Shown here piece by piece: positions 46,880-53,252 of a DNA stretch of 53,252 bases (position 1 is its first letter; each line of letters opens with the position of its first letter). Below the pieces are notes generated by a model. It did no database searches. It was not told the origin of the DNA and saw only the letters and a list, made by a program, of their open reading frames with translations. Source of the stretch: Hanamia caeni (GTDB lineage Bacteria > Bacteroidota > Bacteroidia > Chitinophagales > Chitinophagaceae); assembly GCF_003721595.1 (NCBI RefSeq), contig NZ_RJJR01000023.1:1-53252 (forward strand). The letters are read 5' to 3'. Made by a program: the position numbers and the translations under genes.

Positions 46880-47566
46880 ATGTTTTCATATCACCTTACC
46901 AAAAATTATAAAATATTTTTTTTATTGCTGCTATTTTATAATATATCGAAATTCGCTTCTGGGCAAGAAAAGACTTTAGATATACCTCCCGTATATCAAC
47001 AAACACCTGAATGGTGTTGGGTAAGTTGTGGAGAAATGATTTTCAAGTACTATGATATTTGCTCTATCAACCCAGCGAATAATTTTCAGTGTGGGATTAT
47101 TGCTTTAATTGGTCCAGCATGTAACAATAACTGTTTTTCTTGTCCGCTGCCGGCAGGATCGACACAAACTATAATAAATATGTTAGCAAGGTACCCGTAC
47201 TATGCTCACAACATATGTGGCAGTTCAAAAACAACAATTGGCTGTATCGATGTTTTTGGTCAATGTTCTGAGTCTACAATCATTGCCAATATTGATAATG
47301 ACATGCCGATTATTGCGGGCATAAGTCCTGCAGGCGGCGGTATGGGTTTGGAAGCTGCGCACGTAGTTTTAATTGTTGGTTATGATTTGAATCAAGATGG
47401 CACTTATGTTATTATCAATGATCCTTTTCCCTATTCAAGATTAAGAATGACAGATCCTTATACTTTTTACGGTGGTCAACTAGTTGAGGATGGACAGTAC
47501 AAAATGAAATTTTCAACTTTTACCTCTAATTTCAGGTGGAATAGGTCGTTAATAAGTATACGTTAG
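46880..47566 (+). CDS. Exported papain-like cysteine protease (C39/C70-like fold)
   Basis: 228 residues. The signal sequence spans about residues 10-29 (FFLLLLFYNISKFASGQ). The mature start VYQQTPEWCWVSCGEMIF carries the oxyanion Gln and the catalytic Cys in the WCW context typical of papain-like bacterial proteases. The His lies in EAAHVVLIVGYD near residue 160 and the third residue in IINDPFP near 177. A Cys-rich insert (CNNNCFSCPLP) probably forms disulphides outside the cytoplasm. It may process or degrade extracellular proteins. The following M48-type gene is another secreted peptidase on the same strand, but 711 bases away. Confidence 0.75.
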   Translation: MFSYHLTKNYKIFFLLLLFYNISKFASGQEKTLDIPPVYQQTPEWCWVSCGEMIFKYYDICSINPANNFQCGIIALIGPACNNNCFSCPLPAGSTQTIINMLARYPYYAHNICGSSKTTIGCIDVFGQCSESTIIANIDNDMPIIAGISPAGGGMGLEAAHVVLIVGYDLNQDGTYVIINDPFPYSRLRMTDPYTFYGGQLVEDGQYKMKFSTFTSNFRWNRSLISIR

Positions 47567-48277
47567 TTCTTGATCTAGTTACTTATAAGAAAGTTATACT
47601 CTTAAGCTTAACCAGCAACAATTATCGAATCACACTTAGTAAATATTCAACTCAATTAAATGAAACAATATTATTTTTCAGTTCATTTTTTTTCATTTAT
47701 TAACCCCGTCTTTCACGGGTATTTGCGAGATCAAATATCAATTTCCATTAATCCTGCAATTGCTAATTATATGGCGTTCTTAGTACTGTAGAATCACGGA
47801 ATAGGTTTTATGAGGATTTGTTTTTAATACTGAAAAATGACCAACCAGGTGGTTGATCTGTCTTTTGATGAAGTTTATAAGAAAAGTGATGATAGCATCG
47901 ATGGTTATAATTTCCAGATTAACCCAAAATGATCATATGCGAAATTACAATCCGGATCATATCTGGTTCAGAAAGGGATTAGGCAGCAAAAATTTTGAAT
48001 CTTGGGGAGTTACTTCACCGAATCAGGGTGGTTATCCGATGGTCGGTGGGGGTCTTGATCTAAAAAGGACTCTTTTAAAAAGCTGCAAACAATTTTATAG
48101 AGTATTGATCTAATACCATTTAATGGAATGGTTATCTAAACTGGACAGATCATATATATATATCTAAAAATATTATTATTAATAAATTTTTATATTAGTA
48201 ATTTTGTAACTATAAAGATTGGTAGCTATTCTCAGGGCATATACAATATTTTACACCATTATTAAAACCTTGCTAAA
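47567..48277. other. Region of small or broken frames
   Basis: No intact gene is accepted. Short frames include 47660-47791 (43 residues), 47839-47934 (31 residues, VDLSFDEVYKKSDDSIDGYN) and an overlapping frame 47853-48113 whose end (GVTSPNQGGYPMVGGG) looks protein-like. The last two may be one frameshifted remnant. TAATTTTG at 48199-48206 matches the Bacteroidota -7 element and may serve the next gene. Confidence 0.4.
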
Positions 48278-49606
48278 ATGAAAACTCTTTTTATTTTTTT
48301 CCTGCTGCTCACGAATTTTTTTTCATATTCCCAGGAACAAAGATTTACATGTTTTTATGGTGAAGGAGGGCATCCCGATTTGGCATGTTTGAGAATGCAT
48401 CAATACTCCTTTAGCTCTGAAACTGATGCAAATACAGCAATACGCACCATAATAAGACCATTAGGTTTAGCTCCAAATTTTGTTTTAGTCCCTTGTTTGA
48501 ACATAAATAACTGTGCCGCTATTACGTTAAGTGATGGAATAAGATATATAGTTTATGATAATGACTTTATGACAACAATTGCTAAAAGCGCTCGTACAAA
48601 TTGGGTTTACACAAGTATTCTTGCACATGAAATTGGACATCACCTTCAAGGGCATACAACAATGGGAAGCACTCTTGAACAAGCTCGCAAAATGGAGTTG
48701 GAAGCAGATAGATTTTCGGGGTTCATTTTGCAAAAGTTGGGCGCCACATTAGATGAAGCTGAGGCAGCTATGAAACAATTACCCGATCCAGATAATGAAT
48801 CTTTATCTGATCATCCACTTAGATGGCGAAGATTGGAATCAATTGAGGCCGGATATAATGACGCCATAAAAGGGGCCCAAGTCTCTCACGCTGACCAACC
48901 TGTCATTACCACTTCTGCAACTACACTCGTTAAGCACGATATTATCACCTCCAATTCATTTCCTTCATTAAGCGAGTCCTGGAATAAAGGATATAGGTTT
49001 AGAGATGCGGTTTACTCCGAAAATAAATGGTATGTTTTTATGGTAAAAGATGGAAAACCTCAATCTTATCGATATCGAAATTATTACCCCAAAACTGAAA
49101 TAGAAGCCCTTTGGCAACAAAATAAATATATTGATTATTTAAATTATAGCGATGGAAATTATCATTTAATAATGTCAGGCAATGATATAGACTTTGACGA
49201 GGTTTATTTTACTTCTTCAGATTTCCCTAAAGAAAAGATCCAAGAATATTGGGATAAAGATTATGTTATTAGAAATATCTTTAAATCAGGAACCAAATGG
49301 ACAGTTGTATTAGATAAAGCAATTAATGGGAGTTGGCATCAATTATGGAGATCTAGAGATTATTTTCCAGAAGACATTATAAAAGAATATTGGAATCAGG
49401 ATTATGTTATAAGAGTACTTAAGTTTTTCGATAATAAATGGTATTTAGTTATGGATAAGGATTCAAAAAGTTCACAAACCGGTCAAAAATGGTTCTCTCG
49501 AAAATATTTCCCCCTAGATGAAATGATAAAATACGAAAATGAAGGATATATATTGCAATGTGCAGACTACGACGGGGACTTATGGGTGATTGTAATGAAT
49601 AATTAA
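48278..49606 (+). CDS. Exported M48-like metallopeptidase with DUF7477-like repeats
   Basis: 442 residues. The signal peptide ends near residue 19 (FFSYSQ). The zinc site is ILAHEIGHHLQGH near residues 112-124, with the downstream third ligand in ELEADRFSGF near 141, as in M48 peptidases. Residues about 230-440 contain four repeats built on EYWDKDYVIRNIF and KWTVVLDK: aromatic-rich units (FP, then EYW-x-DYVIR, then W-x-VVM) resembling DUF7477, seen in other Bacteroidota proteins fused to enzymes. The repeats may bind substrate or a surface partner (inference). Confidence 0.8.
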   Translation: MKTLFIFFLLLTNFFSYSQEQRFTCFYGEGGHPDLACLRMHQYSFSSETDANTAIRTIIRPLGLAPNFVLVPCLNINNCAAITLSDGIRYIVYDNDFMTTIAKSARTNWVYTSILAHEIGHHLQGHTTMGSTLEQARKMELEADRFSGFILQKLGATLDEAEAAMKQLPDPDNESLSDHPLRWRRLESIEAGYNDAIKGAQVSHADQPVITTSATTLVKHDIITSNSFPSLSESWNKGYRFRDAVYSENKWYVFMVKDGKPQSYRYRNYYPKTEIEALWQQNKYIDYLNYSDGNYHLIMSGNDIDFDEVYFTSSDFPKEKIQEYWDKDYVIRNIFKSGTKWTVVLDKAINGSWHQLWRSRDYFPEDIIKEYWNQDYVIRVLKFFDNKWYLVMDKDSKSSQTGQKWFSRKYFPLDEMIKYENEGYILQCADYDGDLWVIVMNN

Positions 49607-49620
49607 ATATACCTTCTTCC

Positions 49621-49652
49621 TTCGTATCCACGAACCGGAATAGTAGTATAAA
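49621..49652 (+). repeat. REP-derived direct repeat, left copy
   Basis: TTCGTATCCACGAACC followed by GGAATAGTAGTATAAATGAG. The same sequence occurs 1006 bases downstream at 50627, flanking the zinc-ribbon/HNH-like gene. Confidence 0.8.
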
Positions 49653-49698
49653 TGAGTTTAATAGCCAGTACATCTAAATAAAAATAAGCCAAAAATAT

Positions 49699-50580
49699 AT
49701 GCTGACATATAACGAACGTATAGAATTAAGAGACAAACTGGCGAGCGGCGAAATCGGAATTGAATTCGCACAAGAACAGTTTTGGAAGGATTTTAAAGAA
49801 GGAAATAAATCTTGGCATACAAAGGACTGGAAAGAAAGAAGGGATAAGTTGATCAATGACAAATGTCAAATATGTGATAGTAAAGAGATGTTAACGCTAC
49901 AACACCTTTCTCACCCAAGAAAATACTCCGAGTATTTAACAGAAGCAAGAAGGACATATGCCAATGATTACATCAACACCAATCCTAAAATTGATAAATC
50001 TGAATTTAGCAATCATATCCTAAAAGATTATGATTATGCACCAACTCCCTTTTGTCCAAACTGTAAAAACAGTAGTCCTAGCAGAAGAGTAAGAAAAGCC
50101 CCACAATATCGTTGCACAGTATGCAAACATGAATTTGATGAGCCAGTTTATAAATCAATTGATGAACTAATCTCAATCTTTCTTGAAAATGAAGATGCAC
50201 TTGAAGTTCGGGATAAGTGCTTTATTTCAAAGAAATGGAAAAATCAACATAACCTGTCAAGTATCAGGTATTGGATGCAAAGAGACCGGGCAGTAGCTAA
50301 AGATTCAGCAACGATTGAGAAAGAGGCATTTTTACTTTACCTAAATGATGACATTAAATACCTTTCATTTGAGGACACGATAACAGCTTGCAAAAGATGT
50401 GCGTCAAGTTATGACTTATACAGAATGGAATTATGTCCACAATGCAAAGAGCATTACAAAGGCATTCAATATTCAATCTGCATTCCATGTTTGCCGGAAG
50501 AAAAGCGGAAAGCTGTTTTAGAAAGTATAGCTTTTGGAAACGAATGGCGAGAAATGGAAAGAGAACTTGGAATTGACTAA
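49699..50580 (+). CDS. HNH-like multi-zinc-ribbon protein
   Basis: 293 residues, cytoplasmic. A central HNH-like segment has WKERRDKLINDKCQICDSKE and LQHLSH (residues about 50-75), the CxxC-plus-His pattern of HNH nucleases. Two zinc ribbons follow: CPNC...CTVC (about 119-140) and CKRC...CPQC (about 230-250), and a CIPC near 272. The combination suggests nucleic-acid binding, possibly cleavage. It is flanked by direct copies of a 30-base REP-derived repeat, so it may be a cargo gene moved as a unit. I do not recognise a named family. Confidence 0.55.
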   Translation: MLTYNERIELRDKLASGEIGIEFAQEQFWKDFKEGNKSWHTKDWKERRDKLINDKCQICDSKEMLTLQHLSHPRKYSEYLTEARRTYANDYINTNPKIDKSEFSNHILKDYDYAPTPFCPNCKNSSPSRRVRKAPQYRCTVCKHEFDEPVYKSIDELISIFLENEDALEVRDKCFISKKWKNQHNLSSIRYWMQRDRAVAKDSATIEKEAFLLYLNDDIKYLSFEDTITACKRCASSYDLYRMELCPQCKEHYKGIQYSICIPCLPEEKRKAVLESIAFGNEWREMERELGID

Positions 50581-50625
50581 TTGCGAATTGAAAACCTGCT
50601 GCCAACCTCTGCGGGCTCCCTCCGA

Positions 50626-50661
50626 GGTTCGTGTCCACGAACCGGAATAGTCAGTATAAAT
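50626..50661 (+). repeat. REP-derived direct repeat, right copy
   Basis: GGTTCGTG-tc-CACGAACC followed by GGAATAGTCAGTATAAATGAG, the counterpart of the repeat at 49621 with one base change and one insertion. Confidence 0.8.
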
Positions 50662-50684
50662 GAGAAGTGATAATTAACTTTAAA

Positions 50685-50776
50685 GCCACAAATGTACTTG
50701 CTCATGGACAGCTATTTATTTGCAAAGCGAAAGAGTTATAATTGCAACGGTTGTTATTGAAAGATGTTTTCTTAGC
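50685..50776 (+). pseudogene. Internally deleted RAYT 5' relic
   Basis: CACAAATGTACTTGCTCATG and the next 30 bases match the start of the truncated RAYT at 46365-46420, then jump to TTGCAACGGTTGTTATTGAA, matching about 46458-46480, with roughly 60 bases missing between. The frame is destroyed. Confidence 0.75.
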
Positions 50777-50976
50777 AACGTCTCACTTCGAGAATATTTT
50801 TTATCTACCGGAAAGATCGTGTGGACGTTGCGCCCGGAAGATTGATTAGGAATCAAACTGGTTGAACCAGGTATTCGTCATTTACGCAATGTCCCGATGG
50901 GAATAAACTCAATTTGAAAATAGATGATGGAGACATTGCTGAGAAGGAGGGTGGATTATATGATGGTCCGTGGGGA
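50775..50976 (+). repeat. ~203-bp duplicated unit, copy A
   Basis: From GCAACGTCTCACTT to GGTCCGTGGGGA it repeats at 51045-51248 with about 10% difference. One frame near its end reads GNKLNLKIDDGDIAEKEGGL with mostly silent or conservative changes between copies, hinting at a former coding tail. Identity unknown. Confidence 0.8.
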
Positions 50977-50984
50977 CACGTACC
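50965..50984 (-). repeat. REP palindrome after duplicated unit A
   Basis: GGTCCGTG-gggac-ACGTACC with the head AAGGCG on its right, so in inverted orientation. It is the uninterrupted counterpart of the REP split by the IS110 element. Confidence 0.75.
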
Positions 50985-51002
50985 AAGGCGAGGGGTAGCG
51001 TT

Positions 51003-51044
51003 AGACCTATAAGGTTTTTGAAACCTTATAGGTCTTTTTTTTTG
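51003..51044 (+). terminator. Palindromic repeat with U-run, probable terminator
   Basis: AGACCTATAAGGTTT (51003-51017) pairs with AAACCTTATAGGTCT (51021-51035), followed by nine T in a row including the last stem base. The stem is the same family as the palindrome at 37532-37563, but here it has a U-run. Confidence 0.75.
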
Positions 51045-51248
51045 GCAACGTCTCACCTTGGTGAATATTTTTTTATCTACCCGAAAGATCGTGTGGACGT
51101 TGCGCCCTGAAGATTGATCAGGTATCAAACTGGTTAAACCAGGAATTGATCATGTACGCAATGTCCCGATGGGCATAAACTCAATTTGAAAATAGATGAC
51201 GGAGACGTTGTTGAGAAGGAGGGCGGATTATATGATGGTCCGTGGGGA
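51045..51248 (+). repeat. ~203-bp duplicated unit, copy B (cut by IS110)
   Basis: Second copy of the unit at 50775-50976. Its terminal REP is interrupted after GGTCCGTGGGGA; the other half of that REP (GACACGAACC) resumes at 52587, beyond the IS element. Confidence 0.8.
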
Positions 51249-51273
51249 TTGCTATGGAAAAAACAAATCTATT

Positions 51274-52299
51274 TTAGGCTGCTTTTTTATAGTTTTCCAC
51301 ATAATATTTTTGGTTATTCACTACTGCCACTGCCCGCAAGAGTATCTTATTGCAAATTGCATTTAATACAGAATTAGGATGTTTCCCCTCAGTTACCTTT
51401 CTGTCGTAATACTCTTTAAATTCCTTATGATTTTTTAGCGATGATAAGGCACACATGTGAAGCAAAGATTTGAGTTCTTTATTTGCCATTTTATGGACTT
51501 TATTTCGACCTTTTAAACTAGTTCCGCTTCTGTCACTAAATGGTACCACTCCAACATAACAAGATAATTGTTTGCCAGTGATTTTACCAGCAAAATTATT
51601 AGTGCAGCAGAGGATATAAGTTGCAGTAACCGGTCCTATGCCAGGCACTGAAAGAAGAAAGGTATAATTAGCGTTGATTGATGAATCACTCTTAATTACA
51701 AATGTGATTTGTTTCTCTATTTCAGTTATGGATTTTTGTAAACCATTTATAGCCATTTTATAAATGTTCTCCATCATTTTTTGTGTGGCTTTATCATTGA
51801 TATTTTTTAATTCTTTCAGATATGCTTTATTAGCTCCAAGCTGGGTTTTTAATCTTGTCCTGGATGTTATTAAATCCTTGAGACTGATAAACACAGGATT
51901 CAAAGCAGGAGTAGCTTTCAGCTCACCCTCATTCTTATAGGCATAGCTACAAAGCCTCTGGCTGTCTATCTTATCGTTCTTACCCCGGGCAATGCCAAAA
52001 CTCTTTTTAATATGGGCGGCATTACCTATGTGAATGGGAATATTATTTTCACTAAAAAATTTCCATAACAGCCGATGGTATATTCCTGTATTTTCTATTA
52101 CTAGTAAAGTATCATTATCAAATGTTACTTTTTGTACTTTAAGCCATTTTTTTAGGAGTGCCAAACCTTTAATAGTATTGTTGAAACGCTCAATGATCAT
52201 CTGTTGTTTTTGAAAATTAACAACCTGCATCAAAGAGATGTCAAACCATAATTTTGAAACATCAATTCCTAAAAAAAAGCCCGTTTGTTTTTTCATCAT
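51274..52299 (-). CDS. IS110-family transposase/recombinase (DEDD)
   Basis: 341 residues. The N-terminal RuvC-like domain carries the acidic set: Asp in FFLGIDVSKLWFD (about 12), Glu in LLVIENTGIYH (about 68), and the Asp pair in ARGKNDKIDSQRL (about 105-108). The C-terminal Tnp20 domain has the LLSVPGIGPVTATYIL segment (about 211-226) and FSDRSGTSLKGRNKVHK (about 252-268), which contains the Ser proposed as nucleophile in this family. The length is typical of IS110. It is preceded by about 280 bases of structured non-coding DNA that look like its bridge RNA. The frame is intact, so the element could be active. Confidence 0.93.
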   Translation of the reverse strand: MMKKQTGFFLGIDVSKLWFDISLMQVVNFQKQQMIIERFNNTIKGLALLKKWLKVQKVTFDNDTLLVIENTGIYHRLLWKFFSENNIPIHIGNAAHIKKSFGIARGKNDKIDSQRLCSYAYKNEGELKATPALNPVFISLKDLITSRTRLKTQLGANKAYLKELKNINDKATQKMMENIYKMAINGLQKSITEIEKQITFVIKSDSSINANYTFLLSVPGIGPVTATYILCCTNNFAGKITGKQLSCYVGVVPFSDRSGTSLKGRNKVHKMANKELKSLLHMCALSSLKNHKEFKEYYDRKVTEGKHPNSVLNAICNKILLRAVAVVNNQKYYVENYKKAA

Positions 52300-52339
52300 T
52301 TTGGATTTAAATTGTGAATAATTACATTAACCATTTTTG

Positions 52340-52472
52340 CCCCATTGTCCTAGTCCTTAATAATGGGTAATTAACCCCAATTGCTATATGGACACTAAGG
52401 GAAAAAACAGCAGCGGATTGTATCTCCACATAGGTAATAAACCTTGACACGGAACATAATGTACCGCTGCTG
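52340..52472 (-). ncRNA. Candidate IS110 bridge RNA (two guide loops)
   Basis: Transcribed with the transposase strand. Loop 1 is closed by CAGCAGCGG/CCGCTGCTG (plus 52408-52416 with 52464-52472, perfect 9 bp) around 47 bases. It contains CGTGTC, equal to the left part of the REP target, and TGTGGAGA, close to the complement of the right part (CGTGGGGA). Loop 2 contains ATAGCAAT, identical to the element end next to the right junction, and a hairpin CCCATT/AATGGG (52341-52346 with 52362-52367) whose loop holds TTAAGGA, close to the complement of the other end (TAAAGGA). This is the arrangement of target- and donor-binding loops in IS110 bridge RNAs. Precise ends are not determined. Confidence 0.75.
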
Positions 52473-52608
52473 ATGGTTAGTGTTATCCACATAAAATAGT
52501 GAATTGTAAAAGAAAAAAAGAACCAAAAAAAGAAAAGTAGTAATAATAGTAATATGTTCTAATAAATTAAGAATACAAATCTAAAGGACACGAACCTGGG
52601 AGAGCGCC

Positions 52609-52668
52609 AGGTTTTATGAAACAGGAGCAGATGACTTTGGATTTTTAAGTAACCTGTTTCAACGGTAG
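52609..52668 (+). pseudogene. C-terminal relic of a RAYT gene
   Basis: The frame RFYETGADDFGFLSNLFQR ending at TAG 52668 aligns with the tail of the intact RAYT (SFYEKGIDNFGFIKHI). It lies just beyond the right half of the split REP. Confidence 0.7.
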
Positions 52669-52714
52669 AAAATAAAGACAGACATGTAACCCACAAATTC
52701 TCCTTTTTTTTATC

Positions 52715-53252
52715 TTATCCCCACAACTGAATACTACTCCACTTTTCAGGTAGATGGGTGTCATAAATACCGTGACTGTTCAGTGCCATTGCGGGATGTG
52801 ATATTTCCGTTCCTGAGTGAATTAATTTTTGAAACCTTCCCAAAAACATCTTCCAACGATCACCGTTTGAAGGCGGTATGCTTCTGCCATTCGCCAAAAT
52901 TTGCATGCTGCTCCATGGAATGGCTATTTCCAGACTCCATCCTTTATCAATGTCAGCATTATCATTTAATGTTCCATCAATCATCACGGCAGTTTGCAAT
53001 CCGTGCATATCAAAATGAGTAAAAGCCCAGCGGATACCGCGGGGATGAGTACCTTTCCAAAACGTGGTGTCACTCCGGTCAGCGTTGCCGCCGAAAGTGT
53101 AAGCCTGCGGATGATGTACATCAAATTGCGGAATATCAAACCTGCTGCCTTTTGTAAACGCGTCTTTCCAAATAAAAAACACTTCATATACCGTATTCAT
53201 AGCGTTTACTTCCAGCTCGTAATAACAATCGCCGCCATCAATAAAAACTTCA
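52715..53252 (-). CDS. Carbohydrate-binding family 9-like protein, C-terminal part (runs off window)
   Basis: At least 179 residues are visible; the frame is open to the window end, so the 5' part is outside. Visible strands are EVFIDGGDCYYELEVNA, then YEVFFIWKDAFTKG, WAFTHFDMHGLQTAVMIDG and KGWSLEIAIPWSSM, followed by NGDRWKMFLGRFQK. This order is typical of the CBM9-like (DUF1083-type) domain of Bacteroidota proteins that bind glycans or accompany sugar hydrolases. An ATG at 53200 lies inside the domain and is not a plausible start. No terminator was noticed after its stop. Confidence 0.75.
   Translation of the reverse strand, partial: EVFIDGGDCYYELEVNAMNTVYEVFFIWKDAFTKGSRFDIPQFDVHHPQAYTFGGNADRSDTTFWKGTHPRGIRWAFTHFDMHGLQTAVMIDGTLNDNADIDKGWSLEIAIPWSSMQILANGRSIPPSNGDRWKMFLGRFQKLIHSGTEISHPAMALNSHGIYDTHLPEKWSSIQLWG

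Larger units (their letters stand above)
51249..52588 (-). mobile_element. IS110-family insertion sequence inserted in a REP element
   Basis: About 1340 bp, without terminal inverted repeats. Left flank GGTCCGTGG(GGA) and right flank (GGA)CACGAACC reconstruct a REP palindrome, with GA (TC on the transposase strand) as the shared core; the exact core may shift by one base. The element carries one transposase gene and a long structured region upstream of it, the layout of the IS110 group proper. Confidence 0.85.

Noticed and set aside
51186..51377. 63-residue plus-strand frame
   Set aside because: Joins the duplicated unit to antisense of the IS110 transposase; a junction artefact.

Overview
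The window reads as a chromosome segment of a low-GC Bacteroidota bacterium, most likely Chitinophagaceae-like. Evidence: a TonB-dependent receptor with an N-terminal carboxypeptidase-regulatory-like domain, large FG-GAP/ASPIC-UnbV lipoproteins, a DUF1080 protein, many short Bacteroidota-type signal peptides and lipoboxes, and AT-rich intergenic DNA. No rRNA or tRNA gene was seen. Family names come from reading motifs; no database search was run.

Layout. 1-93 is the 3' end of a group II intron (domains V and VI). 195-6940 holds two overlapping giant FG-GAP/ASPIC lipoprotein genes. 7064-12500 carries a GyrI-like/SRPBCC protein (minus strand), a secreted GH65-like enzyme, an unknown membrane-anchored protein and an outer-membrane barrel. 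12516-13018 is a 206-bp tandem repeat whose conserved part is an intrinsic terminator. 13239-21515 is a probable uptake/redox operon: MFS, AhpD-like protein, TonB receptor, second MFS, then three more AhpD-like paralogues, closed by a strong terminator. 21659-29488 is accessory metabolism: a phosphodiester glycosidase, a possible toxin-antitoxin-like pair, an amidohydrolase, a bacterial pentameric ligand-gated channel, an aldo/keto reductase, a DUF1080 hydrolase and a patatin.

29656-34150 is repeat-rich. A REP-associated tyrosine transposase (RAYT) gene sits beside REP palindromes and two captured copies of its own 5' end. It is followed by a GC-richer LuxR-type regulator, arrays of 7- and 9-base words, two FN3-related genes and a 41-bp minisatellite.

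34556-46285 is a defence island: hsdR, hsdS, a GmrSD-like DUF262 nuclease and hsdM, then a SIR2-domain protein, a membrane-anchored NACHT ATPase and an Abi-like protein. 46379-52668 mixes RAYT relics and REP elements with secreted proteases (papain-like; M48 with DUF7477-like repeats), a multi-zinc HNH-like protein, a duplicated 200-bp unit and an IS110 element. The window ends in a CBM9-like gene that runs off the edge.

The most instructive system is the IS110 element at about 51249-52588. It splits a REP palindrome. The region upstream of its transposase folds into two loops that can be read as a bridge RNA, with segments matching both halves of the interrupted REP and both element ends. 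REP elements here therefore look like the product of one mobile system (RAYT) and the landing site of another (IS110).
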